DNA of 64,000 bases from Saksenaea vasiformis B4078 (GCA_000697055.1 JNDT01001937.1:248001-312000), one strand, 5' to 3'; positions 1 through 11,372 are shown, counted from the first letter of the stretch. Numbers and translations are program-made. Notes: generated by a model from the letters alone, not told the origin.

Positions 1-1196
1 CTTTTAACTATCAAACGACAGATCGAAGCACTTCCACAGGATAGGATCTACGAGATAGGGCTACAACTTGTGGAGGTTATTCAGGAATGCAGACCAGTTC
101 AGCCAACCCTATTCGAACTGCTACCAAAGATATGGAATACCTTGTCTGTGGTTGATGCCAAGGATAAAATCCTTGATATCCATGAAAAGATACTACATTC
201 AAAATGGTATCCAACACTAGCCGTCAGCCTTGCATCGGCTTTCAATGAAATAGAACTTACTACAAGACAGATGGAATCCGTTGTCAAGCGTATGCTGAGG
301 TTTGGATCAGTCACGGACATGCCATTCTCGCTCTTTGACTGACATTATCCTAGACAACTTGATGAGCTGGATTTTGAGGAGATTCCACCATATGTATATC
401 AATTACTTCTACTCTCTCGCAAGGTACACAACAATCACATCCCTGTTTTCAACTTGTCTTATTCGATACATGTAGGGCTACAAACAACAGATACTCGCTG
501 GTATCTGCGATCATTTCAATAGCTTGAAAAAGTCTGCCACCGAAAATGTGTCTTCAAGGTATATTCTATCAGTCTTCGACGGTAAGTTATGTTAACATGC
601 TAATGAACAGAAACCGAATGGAAGGGACGGTCATGATTCACCTATTGTTCTCCATCAAACAGGATCAAGTAAGATAAAGATTACGGCTCATAATCATAGT
701 GACACTGCTATAGGATCTAGGAAGTGAATTTTTAAAATACATGCGATCTGACAAGGCACATCTTTTCAAGACATTCAACATGGCCTGCCTTTTGTCTGCA
801 GCTCGTATTCATCGGTTAGAGGATAGTGTATGCTATTATCTTGATTATAATGAAGGGATTACTAAAATATTTTCTTCAGATATTCGATCTGCTAAAACGA
901 TCCATTATATCCATTTACAAGGATACGGACAGATTGAGAAAATGTGTATGGATTGCAGGTATGAAAATCCAGAAGGTTCCCAACAGTCTCTGATGCTCCA
1001 ATGTACAGAGTTCTCGAATACAGATCATGAGCTTGTGCAACGAGTCCTGTTGGATATTGCCGAGAAATCGGCCTCTGGATGGGATCAAGTTATTCAGAGC
1101 CTTACCCAGTTGGCTATGATTTTAGTCGATACCGCGACCAGTCAGGGCAGCGCATTTAAAACATCAAGTGCGTTGAAACTAAGGAAATTGAAGATT
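1..1196 (+). repeat. Inverted duplication arm A (FANCI segment)
   Basis: Reverse-complement partner of 19285-20490. The arms are about 18 kb apart in inverted orientation. Homology begins left of the window edge and ends near 1196. Confidence 0.85.
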
Positions 1197-4100
1197 TACT
1201 AATGATTGCATATTCATGATGGTTCTAGACACTGTAACCAGCAGAAGTTCCAGCCAAAGATCAGGCCCACTGGACAAAGTCGCAGCGCTTGGAGTTCATG
1301 TCTTGTTAAGGATGTTCAAGGTATTGCAGCATTTCAATGGTACTCTTTGCTGACTTTATCGTAGCTGCATGATAACGTTCGTTCCGAAATTCTGGAGCAA
1401 ATAATGTCTCGCATTGTGTCGCGCTCGAGTAGCGCTATGAGTTTCTTGGAATTATTACACGATATCATCAAAGAATCCCCACATGCTTTCGAAGACTATG
1501 TGAGCAACGTAAGTGTCTTGTGAATCGATGGATTAATAGATTTTGACTTGCAGTTGTTACCATAGCTTAAGAACATGTTAGACTGTCTACTATTTTTACC
1601 ATATTCTACGGCTGAACGGCTCCTTGAGGCAATACAGCCCATTGCCAATATGAACGAAGAGTTCCGTGATGGATTAATGCTTGTCTTACGAAAAAGCATG
1701 TTTGCCAAGTAATGTTTTCTAATAGAAAGCGATTTGCCGGCTAACATACGAGTGCTGTAGAGATCTAGATGGACGAAAGATATCTGTGAATGGATTCATC
1801 TGCCTTTTACGCAATCAAGCCATAACAGCAGAACAAGGCAAAGGAAGAAACTCGATGAAGTCTGAAGTAGTGGCATTTGAAATCCTTGGTACTTCAGATG
1901 TGAATTACTCTATTCAAACTTATGCTGTTGTTATCTGTTAGGTATCCTGAGGAGATGTTTTAATCAGCAATCCGAGATTCGTGCTGATGCATATAACGGA
2001 CTTTGTGTATTGGCACGGCAGCACCCTATGTTAGCGAGTGATGTGTACGATATATTCAGTGCTCAGGTATGTCTTATGGATCTTAGTTCTACTGATTTCG
2101 CAATAACCCAATTTGAGAGTAGTTTCCAAAAGTATATGAAATGGATATCAATAATACCTGCCCACTGAAGCTGGAAGCCTGCGTCGAAAATGCTACCAAT
2201 GGCGGTTACCCAAGGCTAGTGGAGCCAGTTCAGCTGTTATTGGTCAATCTATTCAAAGTGGTACGCACATTATCAGGTGCAGAACATAACTCTGGTAGGT
2301 GTTCTATATTATCACATTTAACCAAGATACGAATTCTTACCGTTTGCAGTAATCACTGCGTCTTTGGGTAACATCCGTGATCAGATTAGTTCCTTGATCT
2401 TCCGACTATCAAAAGCTGATCTGGAGGACTTTGAACTGGAAAAGACAGCAAGCTTCGATATGGCCACCAACATTGGAATAAGAAACAATATCTATGCGAA
2501 TACGTTGCTGGGTTGTTATGAGGTAAAGCGCGTGCCAACATGAACACACGGTTTACCGTAAAATTTTTAGGCTGCAATAGAGCACGAATACATCTCTAAA
2601 GGAGATTCTCTAGAATCCTTTGATACTGTCCTGAACTTGTTTAAGAAACGCAAAAATATTATCAATATCCTACGCGAAAACGCAACGAACGCCAAAGGTA
2701 ATCTAGAAAACGTGGGTTCGTCAGGGTATTCAGACAGTATTTGTGCAGGACGAAAGATCTCCGGAAACAATACGAATACAACACTCTTCACACTTTCCTT
2801 CTTAACACAAATTACGCAAGACATGTTCCTGCAGGGAGAGCAACAGAATCCTTCCCGAAGCCTTCGGTCAGATATCGATTTTATTCATTACATTGTGTCC
2901 AGCACGCAGTCGTGCTTGAAAATGGTTCGTACTTTCAGATTGTTACGATGACTTAACTGTGGTACAGGTGATGGAAACAAATGATGATGGTCGTGGTGAC
3001 GATCACTTCAAGAACTGCATTCAGCTTGGAAGGGTCTACATGCATATATTAATTACGGAAGATTCTGACAGTAGCTTCATTAATCACCAGCCGAAAAAGG
3101 TAAGGCCTCTTTACTGGTGAGCGATCCTTATCCATACATACTCGCTGTAGGGCAATTCCGTCTTAGGAGCTATCGGTGATGCTATGAAATCTCTTTTCGA
3201 TGCTGCAGCGCAAATGTGGCCTCAGAAGTTACTTCTATTTATATCGAAACTGCTTCAAGTCGCCGAAAAATCTTCTGGAGATACATTTGACAACTACAGT
3301 GTAAACAAAGCGATCTCAATAGTCGTAGGCCATTTCAATGTAAGTTAACAAGACAAACGTACAGGTAGCTGACCGGGCATTCTATAGGATATTATGACAA
3401 AATATCTATCTGATCGAACACCGCTGTACAAGGAGGCTGGAGGGATTATGCAGATCATTGGTTTCCTGACGGATAAAATGGATCGAAATGCGGACGATTT
3501 CTCTCAGTATAACAAGATAACCGTGGCATGGTTGGAGACGTTTGCAAGAGAACGACCACTCGAAGATCTTACGCTTGCTAAAGAGATTGTCTCCCTGTTG
3601 ATTCGTCTGTCTGCCGAGGCATCCCTGTTTGATGTGATCGTCAGATTCGCAAGAGATTTACATACTTTGCTTGGTGATGTTGATATTCCAGAAGACAGTC
3701 AGGAAGAAGAAGAGAAGGAATTAAACAACGCACTGATTAATCAAAAAACATGCAATACCGTTGCCATGCAAACGTTGTATTTTCTGGACCAGTCATTTGA
3801 TGATATGACATGGTGCATAGGGCACTTTAAGCAATACAGTAAGTCAAACTGCCGAACTGGAAAGAAACTAATACGGATAATCTCTTCTCTAGATCACGAT
3901 ATCATGCAATCTTTTGAAAACCGAGTTTGCAACCGCATACTGGCGCATCTTTCAGTGACAAGCGAGCTCACAAGATCAGTGCTGATCGGTAGTCATGCCG
4001 AATATTTGATCAAGGTCCTATCAAAGCTTTACAAGATGCTCAGCGCACTTGTTCAATATGTATGTAGCGACTGTGCCTCTTCGCTAACAAATGTTTTAAC

Positions 4101-4694
4101 GTGAACAACTAGAAAATGGCCAGTGCGAAAGAAATATCTTCCGAATTTCAATCTGTAGTCAAGAAGGCCGCTATAGATATCACAGATAAGATGTACAAAT
4201 TCCTGACGATCCATGGACAAAACCAGGAAGAAAGCATGATCGAAGGACAGAAAAAGAACAAGGGAAAGAATAAACAGACAATGAATGCTAAGGAAAAGGT
4301 AAATAGAGCTGCACTGAAGAAAAATCGCTGATGCAAATGAAGGCAAAAATCCAAAGGGAGTCCGTGATGATTCCTAATTTGATCTTTGTTGTCGAGCAAT
4401 ACGAACGTCGCTTGATCCAACTGACTCGTAAATCCAAAGTGGATCTCATGCAATACATGAAACGAAGCACATCTCGCGACTTCAAGATCAAACTTGAGTA
4501 CATTCAGGAAGATGAGAACTCAGCGGATGAAGAAGCAAATCTAAAGCATGTAAGTGAAAAGGAATCATACGCGGCAAGATAGCTTAGTGGATTCTTAGGG
4601 CTTGCCGCTAGACGGCGATGGAAGTGAGAATGAAGAAAATGAGGACGAGGATGAGGGCCAACAGCCCGACCGCAAAAGACAGCGTAATGCTTAA
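1..4694 (+). CDS. FANCI: FANCI (Fanconi anaemia group I) homologue, 5' end outside window
   Basis: DNA interstrand-crosslink repair protein; in the known pathway FANCI pairs with FANCD2, is monoubiquitinated and clamps onto DNA. Many short exons on the + strand translate to pieces that follow human FANCI in order: an [14 protein letters not shown] block near 375-420, a helical segment at 741-1196, a LEDFELEKT block near 2425-2455, and the C-terminal block [16 protein letters not shown] near 4445-4495. An acidic then basic tail (DRKRQRNA) ends at 4692-4694. Introns I could trace include 300-353, which removes an apparent TGA, and 424-475. The start codon and first exons lie left of the window, but the first half is visible in the inverted copy at 19.3-20.9 kb. 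The gene converges on chorismate synthase with about 78 bp between stop codons. No break was seen in this copy, though not every junction was checked. Confidence 0.85.
300..353 (+). other. FANCI intron that hides an in-frame stop
   Basis: The intron starts GTTTGG after ATGCTGAG, has a CTGAC branch-like site and ends TATCCTAG. Splicing it removes the TGA at 340-342 and joins RMLR to [14 protein letters not shown], which fits the FANCI family. The same TGA and the same splice signals occur in the inverted copy near 20.1 kb, so it is intronic and not a mutation. Confidence 0.7.
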
Positions 4695-4772
4695 GATGAT
4701 TGAGCTGTTTTTATTTAATGTTGTAATGTTCTATACCATCTGTTGTAATATGATTGGCACGCACGCTTTGAG

Positions 4773-6098
4773 TTATTGCTTTGGTGGTTTTCCTTGAAGA
4801 GAGTGATGGATATCGATTTCTGGTAATCGGGACATGGCAGCCTGACGTGCTTCTTGTTGCAAAGCAAGACTAGTCGAAAACTAGTTAAAAAAACTATAGA
4901 AAAATAGAACTTTGTACTTACTCCATAATAACCAATGATGCCATCGCTTCCACAATTGGCACAGCTCTTGGTACTACTGAGGGATCATGGCGTCCTCTTG
5001 CTGCCAAAGTTCCCCATACACCGTCGTACGAAGTGGTCTGTTGATCGCGAGAGATGGTTGCTGCAGGTTTGAATGCAACGCGGAAGTAAATGTTTTCACC
5101 GTTAGAAATGCCACCCTGAACACCTCCAGAGTTATTTGTAACCGTGCCGAATGTACCATCCGGTTTCTTGACAAAAGCGTCATTGTGCTTATGTCCCGAC
5201 ATCTTTGTTCCATTGAATCCAGATCCAAATTCGAAACCTTTGGTGGCGGGGATGGACAACATGGCATGAGCGAGCAATGCTTCAAGCTTATCAAAGCATG
5301 GTTCACCCAGACCAACTGGGCAATTTCGAATCACACAGGTAACAGTTCCACCTACTGAATCCTTTTCTTCCGACTTGGTAGTGATTACATTTTTAATTTC
5401 TTCAGCGGTCTCTGGATGAGGACATCTGGTGATATCTGCGTCGACTTTTTCTCGGCTGATGTTATCCAGGAACTCGTAGAACTCCGGCTTTACATTTTCA
5501 GTCTCCTCAAGATCGCGAATGAAAGGCATGGCAGCTTTACCCACACTTGACGTGAATGCGACAATTTCAACACCATAGGCCTGCTTAAGGTATTTCTCGG
5601 CAATGGCACCACCTGCAACGCGACCGATTGTTTCTCGTGCAGATGCTCTTCCTCCACCGGACGACGCTTTCAGTCCATACTTCTGCAAATAGGTGTAATC
5701 GGCATGACTCGGTCGAGGATAAACGTCTGTCTCGCTGTAATCGTGTGGACGCTGATCGAGATTTGGCACCTGCAGACCGATCGGCGTGCCCAAGGTCACA
5801 CCAAACTCTGTACCTGACATGATGGTGACTTTGTCTTTTTCGTCGCGCTAGTATTCAAAAATTAGCATGAGTTACAATAAGCTTAGTGCAATATTTTTTA
5901 TCGCCTTTAGTTTAATCAGAAATAACGTACAGGTGTTGTGAGTTTGCTTTGGCCAGGTCGTCGTCTGGACAGTTGTGGTTGAATGTCAGCTTCCGTCAGT
6001 GCCATTCCCGGGGGAACTCCGTCCACAATGGCACCAACGCCTTTGCAATGGGATTCGCCGAAGGTTGTAACACGATAAAGTTTGCCGAAGGTACTCAT
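4773..6098 (-). CDS. ARO2: Chorismate synthase
   Basis: Last enzyme of the shikimate pathway, converting 5-enolpyruvylshikimate-3-phosphate to chorismate with reduced FMN. The start ATG at 6098-6096 opens [18 protein letters not shown], the standard N-terminus with the GESHC motif. [12 protein letters not shown] closes exon 1 near 5933. Exon 2 resumes at about 5850 with RDEKDKV and contains [11 protein letters not shown], then [22 protein letters not shown], the FMN-site region. The apparent stop at 4920 is better read as a GTAAGT donor. Splicing to an acceptor near 4885 gives a tail [17 protein letters not shown] and a stop at 4775-4773. An upstream ATG in the same frame (near 6170) would add a hydrophobic stretch not usual for the family, so I prefer 6098. 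There is no sign of the bacterial-type or pentafunctional AROM fusion. A transposon boundary lies 110 bp upstream. Confidence 0.92.
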
Positions 6099-6198
6099 TC
6101 CGTTCACTGAAGAGAAGGTAGAAGACTCGGAAAAGAAAAAAAGGGAAAAAAAGGTGATCAAAATGGTCAACAGTCACATGCACGGCCGTTACATGGTG

Positions 6199-6205
6199 TG
6201 ACTCA
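6199..6205. promoter_or_regulatory. Gcn4/CPC1-type box TGACTCA upstream of ARO2
   Basis: A perfect TGACTCA lies about 100 bp upstream of the chorismate synthase ATG. This is the consensus for Gcn4-family bZIP activators, which in fungi control amino-acid biosynthesis including aromatic genes. That the box is used here is inferred from position and pathway. Its last six bases fall in the 9-bp target duplication of the adjoining transposon, so the element landed directly on the site. Confidence 0.5.
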
Positions 6206-6208
6206 TCC
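6200..6208 (+). repeat. Target-site duplication, left copy (GACTCATCC)
   Basis: Identical to 12345-12353 and directly abuts the terminal inverted repeat at 6209. Confidence 0.75.
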
Positions 6209-6241
6209 GGGTTTCGCTACACGCACCCCAGCGGCGCACCC
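6209..6241 (+). repeat. Terminal inverted repeat, left
   Basis: 33 bp beginning GGGTTTCGCTAC, matching 29 of 33 bases of the reverse complement of 12312-12344. Mismatches are at TIR positions 7, 13, 23 and 24. After a short length difference both ends continue with AAATGACGT. Confidence 0.75.
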
Positions 6242-6247
6242 CACAAA

Positions 6248-6255
6248 TGACGTCA
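6248..6255. promoter_or_regulatory. Palindromic CRE site TGACGTCA inside the left TIR
   Basis: A perfect ATF/CREB-type bZIP consensus lies just inside the transposon end and about 150 bp upstream of the ARO2 ATG. The right end has only the half-matching TGACGTAG. Function is untested: it could serve the element or influence ARO2. Confidence 0.4.
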
Positions 6256-6303
6256 GTACAACCAGCCAGCCAATCATTTTAATTTTCTCTCCTTCCGGAC
6301 GCC

Positions 6304-6489
6304 GTGGCGTTCCGGTTCCATCCGGAAACAGCAAAACCCGGGCCCGACGGATGGGCTGGATGGCAGGTCCCTAACTGCCGTACCATTAGAAATGGTTGGG
6401 AAGTCCCAGCTAGGTTTACACCCACATCCGAAATTTGGCTGAACCAATATGTGAGCTTCAAGGAGTCCCACATTGTTCAGTGGATCTAA
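6304..6489 (+). CDS. Short ORF in left subterminal region of the transposon
   Basis: 61 codons, GC-rich compared with its surroundings, containing HPETAKPGPDGWAGWQVP and several Trp residues. I recognise no domain. It lies 95 bp inside the left TIR and could be a coding exon or structured subterminal DNA. Nearby GGACGCC/GGCGTTCC palindromes favour the latter. Treat as hypothetical. Confidence 0.25.
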   Translation: MAFRFHPETAKPGPDGWAGWQVPNCRTIRNGWEVPARFTPTSEIWLNQYVSFKESHIVQWI

Positions 6490-6574
6490 TGGAAGAAAAG
6501 TCAGACTTTTGTTGAAAAACAAAAAAAAGGAGGAAGAAAGGAGGATACTTACGAAGAGATACCGGCTGGAACTG

Positions 6575-6637
6575 AACGGCTTGCAGAGACCCAACGAACT
6601 TGGGTCACAACTTGATTGGACGCCCCTGCAAGCCGTT
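6575..6637. repeat. Nested hairpin, 11-bp perfect inverted repeat
   Basis: AACGGCTTGCA at 6575-6585 is exactly reverse-complemented at 6627-6637. The loop contains a second small hairpin, ACCCAA/TTGGGT, at 6589-6605. It is a subterminal feature of the transposon, possibly a transposase-binding or recombination structure. Confidence 0.5.
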
Positions 6638-6869
6638 ATGATGTACTAAAATAAGAGCTGTGGTTAACTGCTTCTTCATATAAAATCGTACGTTCCTTTC
6701 AATTTTTTGGTGTTACATGATTTCTGTGTAATGATCGCTGCATAGATAAATAACCTTGGGTCACTTGAAAAGAAGAAGTACGTAATCTTGCGCCACGTGG
6801 AGGAGAGTAAATACTCTACTTTTTGAAGTTAGTTTTAATGATTATGGATGGCATCCGGGTCACAAATAC

Positions 6870-8330
6870 CTTGTCAAATTAGCATTGTGCTTTTTGGGAT
6901 GTTACCGCCACGTGCGTCTTTTCATGGATGCCTTTGAATGCACTGTATCAGAGAACAGAGTAAGTGAATATTGCGCACCCACTGATAAATACATTTGCTT
7001 GTAGATGATGAAGGAAAGGACGAAAGGAAAAATTGCCAGGGACCGGAATAAGGAAAGATTCTTTGAAGACATCACCACCCTGATCTGTCCATACTGCAGG
7101 AATAGAATTGGAAGTGTTCAGACATTTGTGACCAAGCGTCGACGTTTCGTTAACATGATCTACAGGTAAGTGTGCAATCCTCATCGAGAGTGTAGTGTTT
7201 GTACTTTTTCGTAAGAAGCATCGATTCGAAAGAAAAAAGAACAACGTACAAAATATAAAAACTGCGATCTGTGTCGCTGGTACCATTAAATACGAATATG
7301 ATATGTATAGGCTTCCCATGTCCTAAGTGCTGCCAAAAAGGTATGACCGTTTAGGCTTGAACAACGTTGAAAAATATAGAGATATATGACTGTGCTTCCG
7401 ACCTGTTGATCGGTCCCTTTTCTTACTTTCTTTCCTGCTTATTTCAGAGATGTCCACATTATATCACAAGACAACCAAAAAGGGCCGAAAAAGGGAACGA
7501 CGCAGAGAGCATTTAGAAGGGCAACTTCCTGATGAGTGTGTGATAATAGCCTACGGAGATGCAGATATCAAAGCTGGCTACAAAGGCCATGCACCCGTGC
7601 CTGTAAAAGTCGGTTTAACCGTCTTCCATAAACAAATACGATTAAATGGGAATGTAAACAATAGAAGTTCCGAAAGTATGTGGCCAGGGAGGCCCTTGTC
7701 ATCCTAGTGGATGAATTTAAGACGAGCAAAGTCTGCTCTTCTTGCGACTTGGTCACGAACCAGCACCGCGAAGAAACGACTTGCTGTCCGCACAGGTATA
7801 CATTCTTTATATTATACATTTGGTTATTCATAACGTCTTACAGAACCAAATTGAAGAGATTGCAAGGAGATCGTTGGCGACGATACTGTCTGCAACGAAA
7901 TAACGACGCAATTGTTCACCGGACGTCGCTGTGCCCAGAAAGGCGACCCATCCGTAAGTATTGCTGCTTATTGTACTTGAATATGAAACTCTCGCTCTTA
8001 TAGCTCTGAGCGACTATCGGAGCGAGGAATATCCTCTGAAAAATTGTAGCAACCATGTTCAACTTCTGGTGAGTTTATGATAACCAAGCGATTGTTGCTG
8101 ACATCTACATCGTTTCAGGTGTGGAATCATGACGTTAATGCCAGCTGTAACATGTGACGAATACCAACTTCATATATGGAAACTGACGGGGATGAGGCTT
8201 CAAGATCTGCAGCTATCCGGCGTCCCAACAATCGCTGATGATTATAATAACGACAAAAATAGCGTAAGCACGAGCAGGATCATAGTGTATTTCATGATGG
8301 TAATAAAGAATAGCGAGAAATAAAGATAAT
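6870..8330 (+). pseudogene. Fanzor/TnpB-like nuclease, C-terminal half (RuvC-II, Zn ribbon, RuvC-III), decayed
   Basis: Eukaryotic homologue of the RNA-guided nuclease TnpB. Exons on the + strand give, in order: a helical stretch FLGCYRHVRLFMDAF (about 6890-6935), GDADIKAGYKGHAPVPVK (near 7560-7605), VDEFKTSKVCSSC (near 7710-7748, first CxxC of the zinc ribbon), LKNCSNHVQLL (near 8034-8067), then after an intron WNHDVNASCNM (near 8122-8154), the RuvC-III aspartate motif usually seen as WNRDVNA. The frame changes between the GHAPVPVK and DEFKTS blocks (7607-7680). TGA immediately follows the RuvC-III block, where family members usually continue. Several GT-AG introns with good signals remain, for example 7797-7844 and about 8070-8118. 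The N-terminal half is absent here, but a matching half lies on the opposite strand just downstream. Family assignment is by motif memory, not by search. Confidence 0.68.
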
Positions 8331-8506
8331 GGAAGTCAGCAGAGCGAATCAGCAAAACGTGAAGGCTTCTATTCTAGCGGTGTCGTGCTAGTCTGGTTGC
8401 AAGCGTTGATAATGTACTTTCTCTTGCTGAGTGAAGCATTCGGCGCGTCACTCGATGTCTGAACGTGGTATTGAAGCCATGTAATCTTTTGAATCGGAAA
8501 ATAAGT
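8331..8506. other. Junction between the two Fanzor-like halves
   Basis: This 176-bp stretch separates the 3' end of the + strand half from the broken end of the - strand half. I see no ORF, TIR or obvious duplication here. If the 3' half was inverted in place, one breakpoint lies in or next to this stretch. Confidence 0.4.
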
Positions 8507-10773
8507 CAGAACGTAGCTTGGACTTTCGCTATTATATACCTGTCGTGTATCACACTTAAAGTTCCAATGTATAATAGGAATTCTCTTACTGATGCTACCG
8601 TCGGTGGCGCATTACCCAAAGCTTCGTATATTCGTTCCATATTCGCTTTATTTCTGACGTTTAGTTCACGCTGTTGTGCCCAATGAAACATCGAGCGAGA
8701 TCTGCCGAAGTTTTGGATAAAAAGCACAACAGTGTTTCACTTAACTGATAGTGGGAGTTCGTGATCGACAAGGGATTGTGATCGCGATCATTGGTACTCA
8801 CTGCTGTGATTAAAGATCTGATGCCTACATGGTGCATCTTCAGCGTTTTATCTGGAGTTGTCGACAGCGTACCTGGATCTACTCCTACGACTGTTGTTCG
8901 TTGAAGCCGCTCGGCTGTCAGCCCGGAAGGGTCTTTTCGCAGGTGATACATTCCTCGAACTTGATTACTGAGATCCATTTCTCGTGGCAAGCGATTAAAC
9001 TCTCGCCGCGACGAAGGATATCTCTCTGCGTGATATTAACTTACTGGTAAAGTCAGGTTTGAACTTACCCTGCCTGCGCTGATCAAACTGTACAGAAACA
9101 GATGCACCATCTGCCTGCAGATAATAAGCAAACTACATTAACCTATTCGGCTGACGCTCTATAAGATACCAAACGCATGCACATTAATACTATAATAATA
9201 TCGTTGTTTGCCTACCGTTTTGCCATCTCCATCTGTTCCTTTTTACGTAGTCGAGGTTGTAACAGCTCTTCCCAAATCTGTTCTTTATATACAGAGTCCC
9301 TGCAATTTCGTTCATATATGTACTGTGATATCAATGTCTGATTATCCTGCTTAAGTAACAAATTAGTCTTGCCCGTTTATATTTTTTTTCTCTTACCATT
9401 AAGCGTTCAGGAACAGGCCAGTGCTTCTCATAGGCATTTCGCAAGATATAATAGAGCACACGGTTTGGTATCCGATCTGGTGGTTGGCGATGGGAAGTAG
9501 TGACCAGCGCTTTCCGTTGTACTGCACGGAGAACGGGTGTAACTTGTAAATGTACCGCAACACTTTCGGCACCCAGATATCTTGGGAGATATCCTCCTCA
9601 ATATCATCCGGAACAATATTGCCCATGTTCTCTTGGTAGAGTTGCCGTTGATTACTGTTGAAAAGAAGAGAAAGAAGATGAGATACTTTTCCATATGTAC
9701 CTGGAAAGTAAAAGTGCTTTCCACTCAACATACTTGTAAAAAGTTACTGTCATACGACGCTCGGGTAACTCCGGCCAGTCATTTTGTGTGAGCTGGCGCC
9801 CGGAAACAATCCATCTTATGGCTTGATCCGCTAAATTGTGCACCAATTTAAAAAAATGAGTGATCGTTACTTCAAGTCGGTTAAAAACGACAACGTACCC
9901 AGACTCACGACGCCCGCAGGGAGTCTGCCACCGTTTCTCAACTTCAATCCAGCAAAGAACGCCTTCCATACATATCGCATGTATGTGACAACGTTGCGCA
10001 TCAAATGTTGCACGACATCTAATGAAGGAAATTGACAACACTTTCACCATCACTATTCTGACTTGTAACTTAATTGTCACGACAGCTGTATGGAATAGAT
10101 CCCGTTCTATACTTAGGACGCGAGAATCGCCCGAAAGTGCATACAGAGCTAGTATAAGGATACATTAACGACAGAAACATCAGTACTCAACTGCCATTTG
10201 TGCGTACCTTCGCCCGTGAAAGGGTTCCTTCGGAACGTCCTATACAGCTCGTCTTTCCATTCCTGTATGTATGAAGTAAATACGGGTTAATAAGATCCCG
10301 TAGGAAAGAGTGATGCTACTTTGTGCAAACGAACGCGGATTCCTCCTCTCTTGAATGATATGGTAGGAAAAACATACCGTATCCGTTTGTTCCATAAGGA
10401 ACTCATGATTTGCGGTTAACGTAAATGCGAATGTCCAAAACTCCCTCTGCAGAATAACGAGGAGATCCTGGTCAGATGCGTCGCGCTCTAGGAGCACTCG
10501 GACGTGTAAATTAGCTGGGTTTACTGTGTCCCTTCTTCTTATGTGATATTGCTCTGTAATCATTCGAATATCATTCTACCCTAAAAGTTTAAAAGGGGGG
10601 CATTTCCATGATAGCAAAACGCGTACCTGAAGATATTTGAACGGTTCAAGCAAGAAGTGCCGCAGGTTCCCTTTAACGGTTACGCGGTGTTTCGGGTCGT
10701 TGGTCCGAGGGATGATATCCTGTCGGTACCTTGTTCTCTGACGTTGGGTTGGTTGTTCGTGAACTTCTTGCAT
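8507..10773 (-). pseudogene. Fanzor/TnpB-like nuclease, N-terminal half including RuvC-I
   Basis: Minus-strand exons from an ATG at 10773 give TVKGNLRHFLLEPF, RMITEQYHIRRRD, an FSVQYNGKRWSLLP block (near 9545-9490), a helical exon at 9336-9210, then LQADGASVSVQFDQRRQ (about 9120-9070). TERLQRTTVVGVDPG follows and, after a 48-nt intron (about 8876-8829), IRSLITAV: together the RuvC-I motif with its catalytic Asp in GVDPG. The ALGNAPPTVASVREFLLYIG block at 8610-8560 is typical of the family. The reading frame across 8690-8760 could not be joined cleanly and a stop ends it at 8507. RuvC-II, the zinc ribbon and RuvC-III are missing from this strand and are found inverted at 6.87-8.33 kb. This looks like one gene whose 3' half was inverted, or two truncated copies. 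Not expected to be active as it stands. Confidence 0.65.
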
Positions 10774-10794
10774 GCGTGATAAAGGGAAATGCTT

Positions 10795-10857
10795 AAGTGA
10801 CTGTACGAGCGGAAAAGAAAAAGGGAAACGGTGAAGTGATTGTACGAGTGAAAAAGA
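10795..10857. repeat. 39-bp imperfect tandem duplication
   Basis: AAGTGACTGTACGAGCGGAA at 10795 is repeated as AAGTGATTGTACGAGTGAAA at 10834, both followed by purine-rich DNA. It lies just upstream of the N-terminal Fanzor-like half, in its possible promoter. The rest of 10858-11180 shows no feature. Confidence 0.45.
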
Positions 10858-11179
10858 AATTATTTCATGGATGAGATGAATAACCTCACACAGGAAATGT
10901 TTCAGATAACGAGATGTGATGGGTGTAAGTGGAAGACTGATCTCCTTCTTTGTCTTCGACAGTCCTCAACAATGTATCCGGATTACCTGTGAAATTATGG
11001 AATACAATCTGCTGTATCAGGCTTCGATTATGGTATTTAAGTGAATTAGTCAAAGGGAAACAGATAAGATCCTTCGAAAACGTTTGGTGCCTTTATTTCA
11101 TTGAGTTTGTCTGCCTATTTATATTTGTTGTCTTTTGAGGATTTAATTTTAAGTGAATGTTCTTCTCAGTGATAGGTAT

Positions 11180-11372
11180 TCATGATAGTAAGTACAGTGA
11201 TCGCTCGATATAACGATATTCGATATAGCGATATTCCTGATATTACGATATTTTTTCTTTGGAACAGAATCGGTAGGCTATAAATATTGCATGTCTGCTT
11301 AAACGATATTGTCGATATAGTGATGAATTTACTTTCCACCGAGGGTATCGTTATATCGAGCGACCAGGTCAG
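11180..11372. mobile_element. Pogo/Tigger-like TIR element remnant (MITE-size)
   Basis: About 190 bp flanked by TCGCTCGATATAACGAT (near 11200) and its inverse ATCGTTATATCGAGCGA (near 11346-11362), with internal CGATAT repeats. The left end follows TA and begins CAGTGATCG, the pattern of pogo/Tigger termini. The right end lacks a matching CACTG, so that end is decayed or displaced. No coding capacity. It interrupts the 3' end of the transposase relic on the minus strand. Confidence 0.55.

Noticed and set aside
340..342. Premature stop in FANCI
   Set aside because: Lies inside a well-formed 54-nt intron and is present in both copies.
4918..4920. TAA as the chorismate synthase stop
   Set aside because: It overlaps a GTAAGT donor. 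Splicing gives a further 34-residue C-terminus that fits the family.
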